From: Candidatus Zixiibacteriota bacterium
GTDB lineage: Bacteria > Zixibacteria > MSB-5A5 > GN15 > FEB-12
Length of the DNA: 14,718 nt
NCBI GenBank assembly: GCA_018816665.1
Contig: JAHIVM010000288.1
Location: 1 to 14,718 of the forward strand
Direction: 5' to 3'
The notes below the pieces were generated by a model. That model was not told the DNA's origin and did no database searches. It saw nothing but the letters and a program-made list of their open reading frames with translations. The position numbers and the translations under genes are program-made. Of the stretch, positions 1-5,987 are shown one piece after another; position 1 is the stretch's first letter; every line of letters begins with the position of its first letter.

Positions 1-2
1 AC

Positions 3-1385
3 AACACCCGCAAACTGTTCCGGGTGGATCACAAGGTACTTCACGAGGTCTCGGCGGTTGAGCTCGACGGCACCCCGCTGGCGCCCGGCGAGTACTGTCT
101 TGATCTGGTCGAGGGCTGGATATCGCTGGCGACACCTCCGGGAGCGGGCGTGACCCTTTCGGTCCGGTACACGTATTCCGAAGATCTGGATCTCACGGTG
201 ACCGGGGGCCGGGTGTATCAGTTTGAAAACAGGCGGTATACCAAACCGCCCGGCGACGGTGTTAACATTCTGCTGGTGCTTGATCAACAACTTGGCGCCA
301 ATTACGATATCAACGATGCCTCCAACAGCATCATTGAACAATTGCAGGGCTTCGGCTGGAATGTTTTCACTACCGGCCTGATGGAAACCATCCCCCGATG
401 CTCATATTCTGCCGGCGTGGGGCTTGGACCCCAGACTGTGGATTATCTGATTCCCGACATTCCGAACATCGCGGCTTACGACATCCTGTGCCTGTTGCCC
501 GGTAGCAGTGGTTTGCCGAACATCTACTCCAGTCCGGAGGCCCTGAGTCTTATCAACGACGCCGTAGACAGCGGTGTGATTGTAGCTGCCTGGTGCAAGA
601 CCGTGCGGGTGCTGGCGGCAGCGGACCTGATCGACGGCCTTAATGTAGTTGGTCACGCGGACTACGCTGCTGAATATACAGCGGCCGGTGCGACTTATCT
701 CGGCAATGATCACCCGCCGGTTATCCAGGGTAAGATAATCACCTCGGTACGCAGCCGTTTCTACCGCACAGAGATGTGTGAGGCGATGCGTGATGTGTTG
801 CCACCCGATATCCTGGGTGTACAGCACTACCCCGAGGAACCCTCGGACCATGATTCAATTGTCATCACCTCCCGGGCCTGCGATTTCGCCGGACTTGAGT
901 TGGTCACAGCACAGGTGGATACCGGAGATGGTTTCTTCCCTGTTGTGATGTTTGATGACGGTATGCACGGCGATGGTCCGGCCGGAGATTCGGTGTACGG
1001 AGTGGCGTTGCCGCCCCTGTCGCACGGAACGACCGCGCGTTACTACATTGAAATCACTGACTCCGTGGGACAATCGGCGATTGAACCGCTGGATGCACCG
1101 GTATCGTATTACAGTGTCACGGCTTTCGGATGCTGTACCGGTGAGCGAGGTAACGTCGTGCTGGTCCCGGGTTGCGACAACGCCGATCAGTCGGTGGATG
1201 TGTCTGACCTAACCAACCTGATCGATCATCTGTTCATCGGTTTCGCCGATTATTGCTGTCTGGAAGAGGTCGATCTTTCGCCGTTGCCGCCGGGATTGCC
1301 CGATGGTGTCGTTGATGTCGGTGACCTGACCGGCATGATCGATCACCTGTTCATAAGTTTCCCGGCGCTGCCGCCCTGCCGGTAA
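3..1385 (+). CDS. Secreted protein with DJ-1/PfpI-like, Ig-like and dockerin-like domains (5' end missing)
   Basis: The reading frame is open to the window edge, has no signal peptide and no convincing ribosome site before the GTG at 24, so this is the 3' part of a longer gene. Numbering is from the first full codon. Residues 1-86 are a beta-rich segment I do not recognise. About 87-265 resemble the DJ-1/PfpI (class I amidotransferase-like) fold: a hydrophobic strand VNILLVLD, the segment YDILCLLPGSSG, then VIVAAWCKT with a Cys at 198 at the nucleophile elbow, followed by VLAAADLIDG. The His that usually follows the Cys is Lys here. About 269-374 look like an Ig/fibronectin-like domain (MFDDGMHGDGPAGD, then TTARYYIEITD), common in secreted multidomain proteins. 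The tail from Cys377 holds two dockerin-type Ca-binding repeats (DVSDLTNLIDHLF and DVGDLTGMIDHLF) framed by cysteines. Likely exported and surface-associated; catalytic activity is uncertain. Domain names are from motif reading only. Confidence 0.8.
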   Translation, partial: NTRKLFRVDHKVLHEVSAVELDGTPLAPGEYCLDLVEGWISLATPPGAGVTLSVRYTYSEDLDLTVTGGRVYQFENRRYTKPPGDGVNILLVLDQQLGANYDINDASNSIIEQLQGFGWNVFTTGLMETIPRCSYSAGVGLGPQTVDYLIPDIPNIAAYDILCLLPGSSGLPNIYSSPEALSLINDAVDSGVIVAAWCKTVRVLAAADLIDGLNVVGHADYAAEYTAAGATYLGNDHPPVIQGKIITSVRSRFYRTEMCEAMRDVLPPDILGVQHYPEEPSDHDSIVITSRACDFAGLELVTAQVDTGDGFFPVVMFDDGMHGDGPAGDSVYGVALPPLSHGTTARYYIEITDSVGQSAIEPLDAPVSYYSVTAFGCCTGERGNVVLVPGCDNADQSVDVSDLTNLIDHLFIGFADYCCLEEVDLSPLPPGLPDGVVDVGDLTGMIDHLFISFPALPPCR

Positions 1386-1422
1386 TTGACCGCCGGAGCC
1401 CGGGAACACACCCGCCATAAAC

Positions 1423-1454
1423 CACAAAGGGCTGCCGTCCGGCAGCCCTTTGTG
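1423..1454. terminator. Bidirectional hairpin terminator between convergent genes
   Basis: A perfect 14-bp inverted repeat (1423-1436 with 1441-1454) with a 4-nt loop GTCC lies between the stop of the plus-strand gene (1385) and the stop of the minus-strand M16 gene (1470). The stem contains GGGCTGCC with AAA/TTT in its outer part. Neither strand has a clear run of T after the stem, so it is not a textbook intrinsic terminator, but position and stem strength make termination for both genes the likely role. Confidence 0.75.
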
Positions 1455-1469
1455 ACAGTTGATGGCGAG

Positions 1470-2792
1470 CTATCTCTTGCCTACAATCGACACATACCGA
1501 GTATCATTGGTGAGAGCGTTGTTGGCGAAGTGATTGACTTCGTCCAGCGTGATCCTGTCAGCCATGTCGATCAGGTCCAGAACAAACCGGTATCCGTAGC
1601 CCGCATGCTCGTAGTAGGCCATGTTGTTTGCCCGGTTGCTTTTGCGATCGATGAAAAACATCAGGTTGTTTTTCATGTTCACCCGGGCATCGGCCATCTC
1701 GCCCTCAGTGATGCCGTCCTTGACGAGCTTCTTCCACTCGCGGTCGAGTGATGACAGGGCAATTCTGACTTTTGAGGTATCCGTGCCGATACCGGCCCGG
1801 AAAAACGATCCGTACCTGTCGGTGCGCAGCTGTGTGTATACGGTGTAGGCCAGTTTCTCTTCCTGGCGCAGCGACCAGAGTCGGCTGCCCACATTGGCGC
1901 CCATTGTTTCATTGATCAGCCGGCCGCAGGCTACCTCACGCGCCTCCAGGTGAGGGAGCAGATTGCCATAGTATACAAACGACTGGTTACGGTCGTAGCT
2001 GATGAATCCGGTTTGTTCCGATTGCAGCTCCATCGACGGTGCCGGTACCGCCTGGGCCTCGGCTCGCAAACCGCCCAGGTGTTTGCTGAGCAGGGTCGAC
2101 AACCGCTCCATCGGCATGTCGGTTGCAATCGAGAAGATGATATTCCTACCGCCGACATACTTCTCATAATATGCCCGGATCTGATCGACCGAAATGTCGG
2201 CAATCGACTCCTCGGTCCCCAGCGACGGCAACCCATAGCCCTGATCGCCGAATGCGGTTCTGTAGAACAGGCGATCGGATGCATTGGACTGGTTGTCGTT
2301 TGAGGCTTTGATCTCACCTTCAATCTCGAGCTTCAGCTTCGCAAGTTCCTCCTCGGGGAAGGTGGGACTGAGCAAGGACTGGCTGACGATTTCCAGGGTA
2401 CGGTCGAAATTCTCCGTGAGCGAGACCAGCGCAATGCCGCTGAAGTCCCGATAACAACCCGCCGAAACAGTGGCGCCCAGGAAATCCAGTTCCTCGGTAA
2501 TCTCCTCGCCGCTCATTCCGGCGTTGCCCTTGAGCAGCATGCGCGTCATGATGTTGCTGATCCCGTTGTTGTCGGCGGTTTCGGCGAGCACGCCGCCGTC
2601 GATCAGGATTCGCGCTGCGGTCAGAGAGGTGGTTTCGTCGTGGTTGACCAGCAGGGTGATACCGTTGGCCATGGTGGTTTTCCCGTAACCGTCGGAACCC
2701 ACCGAAATGCTGTCCACCCGCTGCCCACAGCCCGCCAGGACCGCCAGCGCGGCCAGCAATACGATAAGCCGGAAAACGCGAACTGTCTTCAT
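1470..2792 (-). CDS. M16 family peptidase-like lipoprotein, subunit without zinc site
   Basis: A 440-residue protein with a lipoprotein signal peptide: a hydrophobic stretch ending in the lipobox VLAGC with the Cys at residue 22, so it is probably anchored to a membrane facing the periplasm. The sequence follows the M16 (insulinase/PqqL/processing peptidase) two-domain plan. The place of the zinc motif HxxEH reads NIMTR (residues 81-85), so both His and the Glu are lost. The flanking family residues (GIS before, KGNAGMSGEEI after) are kept. The C-terminal half keeps the substrate-binding type segment SRLWSLRQEEKLAY. Its ATG overlaps the stop of the upstream M16 gene by 4 bases (ATGA), so the two are probably translationally coupled. 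M16B enzymes are known that pair one active and one inactive subunit, as in the Sphingomonas SPH2681/SPH2682 heterodimer. I infer that this is the non-catalytic partner of the gene at 2789-4081. Confidence 0.9.
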   Translation of the reverse strand: MKTVRVFRLIVLLAALAVLAGCGQRVDSISVGSDGYGKTTMANGITLLVNHDETTSLTAARILIDGGVLAETADNNGISNIMTRMLLKGNAGMSGEEITEELDFLGATVSAGCYRDFSGIALVSLTENFDRTLEIVSQSLLSPTFPEEELAKLKLEIEGEIKASNDNQSNASDRLFYRTAFGDQGYGLPSLGTEESIADISVDQIRAYYEKYVGGRNIIFSIATDMPMERLSTLLSKHLGGLRAEAQAVPAPSMELQSEQTGFISYDRNQSFVYYGNLLPHLEAREVACGRLINETMGANVGSRLWSLRQEEKLAYTVYTQLRTDRYGSFFRAGIGTDTSKVRIALSSLDREWKKLVKDGITEGEMADARVNMKNNLMFFIDRKSNRANNMAYYEHAGYGYRFVLDLIDMADRITLDEVNHFANNALTNDTRYVSIVGKR

Positions 2793-4081
2793 TTGGGCAC
2801 CACCGTCGTTTTGACATAAGAGTCAGTGTTCAGATACTTGCCGGCGACTTCGTTGAGTTCAGCCAGGGTGACCTTCTCTATGCTGTCGGGATAGGTGTCA
2901 ACAAACTGGCGCCCGATGAATGAATCGTATTGAGCGTACTTGTCCGCAATGTCCAGGCCGCGTTCGAGCGACGCATAGTGGCCGGTCTTCAACTTGTTTT
3001 TGGCCTTGCGCAATTCCCTTTCCGTGAACCCGTTCTGCTTGACATCCAGCAGGACCTCCTTGATGGCCTGCTCCGCGGCATCGACGTTCGCCGGATCAAG
3101 CGTGGCCTGGGCCAGAACCGTTCCCTCGTACTTGGACGTATAGAAGGCGAATCCCACGGAATATACGAGACCGAGTTCGTCCTTCAGCTTCTTCCAGAGT
3201 CGACTGGACTCTCCGTCGCCAATCACCGTGGCAATGATATCGAGCGGGAATTGGTCGGGACTGTCGGCCTTCGGGCCGATCGACCCCATCATAAGATAGG
3301 CCTGACCAATGTCCTTTTTGATATTGATCTCCACCACATGGTCGCGAACGGGCGGAGCGGCATAACGATCGACGGCATCCATGCCTTTGGGGATGTCGGC
3401 GAAGTACTTTTTCACCAGCTTCATTGTGGCCTGGGTGTCAACATCGCCAACGATTACCATGGTCATGTTGTTGGGCGCGTAGTAGCGCTTGTAATAGGCG
3501 TATACAGAATCGCGGGGAATACTGAGGATCTTCTCCTGAGTGCCCAGAACGTTCTTGGAATACGGATGGTTACCGAAGATCTCCTTGAGCGACGACCGAT
3601 ATGCCTTGGCACCTGGATTGTCCTCAGAAATGTTGATTTCTTCGTAGACAGCCTGTCGTTCCTTGGCCATTTCCTTTTCGGGGAAGTTGGACCGGAACAG
3701 CATGTCGGCGTGGATCGACAATGCGAAATCGAGGTTCTCCCTCGGCAGAGTAATGACGAAATCCGTCCAGTCGGAGCTGGTGTACCCGTTGAAATAGGCA
3801 CCGTGACTTTTCATCGCGTCACTGACCTCTTCCCCGGTCATATTCTCTGTCCCGCGGAACAGGATCAGGTGTTCCAGCAGGTGTGTGGCGCCGTCGTAAT
3901 AGTCCGACTCGTTTTTGGCTCCCACTTGTACGGTGGTGGAAATATTGACCTGGGGGACCTGGTGGTTCTCCAGGATCATGACCTTGAGGTCATTGTCCAG
4001 CGTCTCGGTGTACCAGTCCAGCGAGAACCCGGATCCGGCCATCACCAGAAGCAGACACAGGGCAGCGAGCGTGTATCGCAT
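2789..4081 (-). CDS. M16 family zinc metallopeptidase, catalytic subunit
   Basis: A 430-residue protein with an N-terminal signal peptide (hydrophobic core about residues 4-17, SGFS just after) and the full M16 zinc site: HLLEH at residues 67-71 and the downstream ligand Glu148 in VYEEINISEDNP, 77 residues after the last His as the family requires. The C-terminal domain has SSRLWKKLKDELGLVY, the substrate-binding Arg/Tyr segment. It is expected to be a periplasmic or exported peptidase degrading unfolded or small peptides. I start it at the ATG at 4081 because AGGAG lies 8 nt upstream; an in-frame TTG at 4099 would add six residues but has no ribosome site. It is first of a two-gene operon, overlapping the inactive partner by 4 bases. 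Family and active site are clear; substrate cannot be told. Confidence 0.93.
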   Translation of the reverse strand: MRYTLAALCLLLVMAGSGFSLDWYTETLDNDLKVMILENHQVPQVNISTTVQVGAKNESDYYDGATHLLEHLILFRGTENMTGEEVSDAMKSHGAYFNGYTSSDWTDFVITLPRENLDFALSIHADMLFRSNFPEKEMAKERQAVYEEINISEDNPGAKAYRSSLKEIFGNHPYSKNVLGTQEKILSIPRDSVYAYYKRYYAPNNMTMVIVGDVDTQATMKLVKKYFADIPKGMDAVDRYAAPPVRDHVVEINIKKDIGQAYLMMGSIGPKADSPDQFPLDIIATVIGDGESSRLWKKLKDELGLVYSVGFAFYTSKYEGTVLAQATLDPANVDAAEQAIKEVLLDVKQNGFTERELRKAKNKLKTGHYASLERGLDIADKYAQYDSFIGRQFVDTYPDSIEKVTLAELNEVAGKYLNTDSYVKTTVVPK

Positions 4082-4089
4082 AGAGCGTG

Positions 4090-4094
4090 CTCCT
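4090..4094 (-). promoter_or_regulatory. Ribosome binding site AGGAG for the M16 catalytic subunit
   Basis: On the minus strand AGGAG is followed by 8 nt and then the ATG at 4081. It fixes the start there and against the TTG six codons upstream, which would lie upstream of this site. Confidence 0.8.
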
Positions 4095-4186
4095 ATCAAG
4101 AATAGTGATACCTATATTGTTGGCATAAATACGGATAACGAACGTGTGAGCGCAATAGCAAATCCTTCTCCCGTACTGCCCGACGG

Positions 4187-4236
4187 GCGCAAACCGCCGA
4201 GTCGACATGGTAGTATTGATATACGGGGGTTTGCGC
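4187..4236. repeat. 9-bp inverted repeat in the divergent promoter region
   Basis: GCGCAAACC at 4187-4195 is the exact reverse complement of GGTTTGCGC at 4228-4236, with a 32-nt spacer. It sits about 106 bp or more from the M16 start, upstream of both candidate promoters. It could be a pair of regulator half-sites or chance; nothing here shows which. Confidence 0.35.
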
Positions 4237-4365
4237 AAAAGGTTGTATCCCCGAACCGACACGGTGCGACGTTGTGCATTCCCGTGCGTCTCACGTAACG
4301 CGCAGGCCGGCAGTGCTTTGCGTCATCCGTACACATCCGCACCTGACTGCGGCGACAGGTATTGC

Positions 4366-4394
4366 TTGCAAAAACAGACCTGACTCACTATGAT
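4366..4394 (+). promoter_or_regulatory. Candidate sigma-70-type promoter for the TSP3/dockerin gene
   Basis: TTGCAA at 4366-4371 (4 of 6 to TTGACA), a 17-nt spacer, then TATGAT at 4389-4394 (5 of 6 to TATAAT). Transcription would start near 4401, giving a leader of roughly 120 nt before the ATG at 4524. Housekeeping promoters in this phylum are not well described, so the match is only suggestive. Confidence 0.45.
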
Positions 4395-4510
4395 ACGGTA
4401 GATACGGATGGTGTGCCCACACCTCACGCCAACCGGTCCCCCACCTGCAGAACAGCCCAAAACCGTGAAAAGCATAGCGGGCGGGTCTGTGTACCATTGT
4501 CGACTATGCG

Positions 4511-4517
4511 GGAGGAG
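4511..4517 (+). promoter_or_regulatory. Ribosome binding site GGAGGAG
   Basis: A strong Shine-Dalgarno sequence six nt before the ATG at 4524. It selects that start over the longer open frame from 4362, whose extra 54 residues look like untranslated leader, and the chosen start gives an immediate signal peptide. Confidence 0.88.
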
Positions 4518-4523
4518 CACGTC

Positions 4524-5747
4524 ATGAAGACACTGCAGCTTTTTGTACTCATTGCATTGGCAATTGGATGCGCCACCGGTGGAATGGCGCAGGATTATGA
4601 TCACGACGGATGGCTGGACCACCTCGACAACTGCCCCTGGCACCCCAATCCGGATCAGCTGGATGCGAATGGCGATGGCATTGGCGATGTCTGCGAGGAG
4701 TATTGTGAAACCCATCAATATGGCGACATCAACCACGACGGTGTGGCGGACATAGGCGACTATACGCTTCTGGTGGCCTTTCTGAACTGCACCTATCGCT
4801 CGCTTGACCTTGGCGGTGCGGATAGAGACGGTGATGGAGTGGTCAATGCTGCCGACGCGTCCGGCATGTTTCCGCCTCCCGGAAGCTGGCCTGAGGGCTG
4901 CGCCCCGCCGTATCCCGCAGGCGATTCTGACCACGACGGATATTACGACGGCTGCGATGCCTGTCCTGCGGATCCCACCAACGACGGGGACGGCGACGGG
5001 CTATGTGCCCCGGATGACAACTGCCCCTGGGTGTATAACGAGGATCAGGCGGATACAGATGGCGATGGCATCGGCGATGCCTGCCAGGAATACTGCGATA
5101 CGCATCGATATGGAGACGTGAATACCGATGGAGTTATCGACGAACTCGATGTTTCGCTACTGATAGCCTACATCAATTGCGAAGCGCCGCTAAGTGACAG
5201 GGGGCCGGCCGATGTCAACCTTGACGGTACGATTGACTGGCGGGACGTCTACGATATACAGGATCCGGAGTTCATCCTGCCGGAGGGCTGCGCTTATCCG
5301 TATCCGCGTGGGGATGGTGATCATGACGGTTATGCGGATGCCTGCGACAATTGTCCGAACGTCGCCAATGGGGATCAGGCAGATGGTGATGAAGATGGTA
5401 TCGGCGATCTGTGTGACAATTGCAGCGCTGTGTGGAACCCCGACCAGACCGACACGGACATGGACGGTGTCGGCGACTCCTGCTGCTGCACCGGGGACAG
5501 GGGCGATATTGCTCTCCTCGGCAACTGTGATGAGCTCAACGGCATGACCGACGTGGGTGACTTGACCGCGCTGATCGATCATCTGTTTATTTCGTTTCGG
5601 CCGCTGTGCTGTCCGAAGGAGGGAGATATCGCTCCCGGCACGGCATCGTCGGGTCAGCCCGATGGTGTGATCGATGTGGGTGACCTGACCGAGCTCATCC
5701 AGCACCTGTTTGTGTGCTTCGGATGTCTGCCGCCGCCCTGCGATTGA
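4524..5747 (+). CDS. Secreted Ca-binding repeat protein: TSP3-like and dockerin-like modules
   Basis: A 407-residue protein starting with a signal peptide (MKTLQLFVLIALAIGC, then ATGGMAQ). Cleavage after GMA by signal peptidase I fits; AIGC at 13-16 is a poor lipobox, so a lipoprotein is less likely. The rest is Asp/Gly/Cys-rich. Thrombospondin type-3-like loops occur at about 25-57, 136-187 and 266-318, with the DNCP and DGDGIGD hallmarks. Between them lie dockerin-like EF-hand loops (GDINHDGVADIGDYTLLVAFLN at 67-88 region, GDVNTDGVIDELDVSLLIAYIN at 197-218 region). Residues 35-147 and 165-277 are a duplication with a period of 130 residues. The C-terminal module from Cys320 carries two more dockerin repeats (DVGDLTALIDHLF, DVGDLTELIQHLF), like the tail of the gene at 3-1385. 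It should be an extracellular, calcium-stabilised, disulphide-rich structural or adhesive protein. No catalytic domain is visible, and no cohesin partner is in the window. Confidence 0.85.
   Translation: MKTLQLFVLIALAIGCATGGMAQDYDHDGWLDHLDNCPWHPNPDQLDANGDGIGDVCEEYCETHQYGDINHDGVADIGDYTLLVAFLNCTYRSLDLGGADRDGDGVVNAADASGMFPPPGSWPEGCAPPYPAGDSDHDGYYDGCDACPADPTNDGDGDGLCAPDDNCPWVYNEDQADTDGDGIGDACQEYCDTHRYGDVNTDGVIDELDVSLLIAYINCEAPLSDRGPADVNLDGTIDWRDVYDIQDPEFILPEGCAYPYPRGDGDHDGYADACDNCPNVANGDQADGDEDGIGDLCDNCSAVWNPDQTDTDMDGVGDSCCCTGDRGDIALLGNCDELNGMTDVGDLTALIDHLFISFRPLCCPKEGDIAPGTASSGQPDGVIDVGDLTELIQHLFVCFGCLPPPCD
4626..5354 (+). repeat. Internal duplication, period 390 bp
   Basis: Copies at 4626-4964 and 5016-5354 encode matching protein segments 130 residues apart. 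Both begin DNCPW, run through DGDGIGD or NGDGIGD and EYC-THxYGD, and end in PEGCAxPYP followed by DHDGY. The DNA still matches well (GACAACTGCCCCTGG at both 4626 and 5016; GGCGATGGCAT at both 4674 and 5064), so the duplication is fairly recent or under strong constraint. Confidence 0.85.
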
Positions 5748-5771
5748 TCATGCAATCCAGCCGACAAACAC

Positions 5772-5805
5772 AACGGCCGTGTACGACCGAACGTACACGG
5801 CCGTT
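5772..5805 (+). terminator. Hairpin terminator after the TSP3/dockerin gene
   Basis: A perfect 14-bp inverted repeat (5772-5785 with 5792-5805), core AACGGCCGTGTACG, with the 6-nt loop ACCGAA, begins 24 nt after the stop codon. Downstream is only TTGCTGTTC, a weak T-rich tail. It separates this gene from the sigma-54 promoter region. Confidence 0.75.
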
Positions 5806-5863
5806 TGCTGTTCACTCGTAACAACTCAATTGGGCTCCCCAACCATCCACCTCCGAACGCACC

Positions 5864-5923
5864 GTCCAGAAGTGGACACCAATACTGTGGACCGGAACAC
5901 CTACACGACTGGTATACAACCAG
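5864..5923 (+). promoter_or_regulatory. Inverted repeats upstream of the sigma-54 promoter (possible activator sites)
   Basis: GTCCA-GAAG-TGGAC (5864-5877) is a perfect 5-bp dyad; the half GTGGAC recurs 15 bp later (5887-5892) inside the imperfect palindrome GTGGACCGGAACAC (10 of 14 symmetric positions). A second dyad CTGGT-ATACA-ACCAG lies at 5909-5923. The first lies about 85 bp upstream of the predicted transcription start, a suitable place for an NtrC-family enhancer site; the second is closer than usual. Arms are short, so chance is possible. Confidence 0.4.
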
Positions 5924-5931
5924 ATACGTTG

Positions 5932-5947
5932 TGGCACGAGAGTTGTA
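5932..5947 (+). promoter_or_regulatory. Predicted sigma-54 (-24/-12) promoter of the exporter cluster
   Basis: TGGCACGAGAGTTGTA matches the sigma-54 consensus TGGCACG-N4-TTGCW at every fixed base except T for C in the -12 element. The GG (5933-5934) and GT (5945-5946) are separated by 10 nt, the required spacing. Transcription would start near 5958, about 30 nt before the ATG at 5988. A sigma-54 activator gene lies in the same cluster (10434-11801), which greatly strengthens the call. Confidence 0.75.
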
Positions 5948-5987
5948 ATACACATTGGCATAGACAACCGATAGATGGGAATCACAC

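Larger units (their letters stand above)
4082..4523. other. Divergent intergenic region with promoters and leader
   Basis: A 442-bp stretch without a convincing gene between the divergent M16 operon and the TSP3/dockerin gene. The open frames in it lack homology-like features and ribosome sites. It holds a candidate sigma-70-type promoter for the plus-strand gene (4366-4394) and an inverted repeat (4187-4236). On the minus strand the sequence before the M16 gene is AT-rich (4100-4135). It offers only weak promoter matches, such as TTATCC, 16 nt, TATAGG. No tRNA, riboswitch or small ORF could be supported. Confidence 0.6.

Noticed and set aside
2930..4105. 391-codon plus-strand open frame opposite the M16 catalytic gene
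   Set aside because: It is fully antisense to a gene with intact M16 motifs, has no recognisable domain and no ribosome site; a shadow of the codon bias.
4178..4188. GCCCGACGGGC palindrome as a terminator or operator
   Set aside because: Only 5-bp arms around one base, no T-run and no paired copy; too likely by chance in GC-rich DNA.
4362..4523. 54-codon N-terminal extension of the TSP3/dockerin gene
   Set aside because: It would place the signal peptide inside the protein and ignores the strong GGAGGAG before the ATG at 4524; it also contains the predicted promoter -10 element.
4626..5354. CRISPR array or mobile-element repeat
   Set aside because: Only two diverged copies with a 390-bp period, in frame and coding for Ca-binding modules; there are no short identical repeats with spacers.
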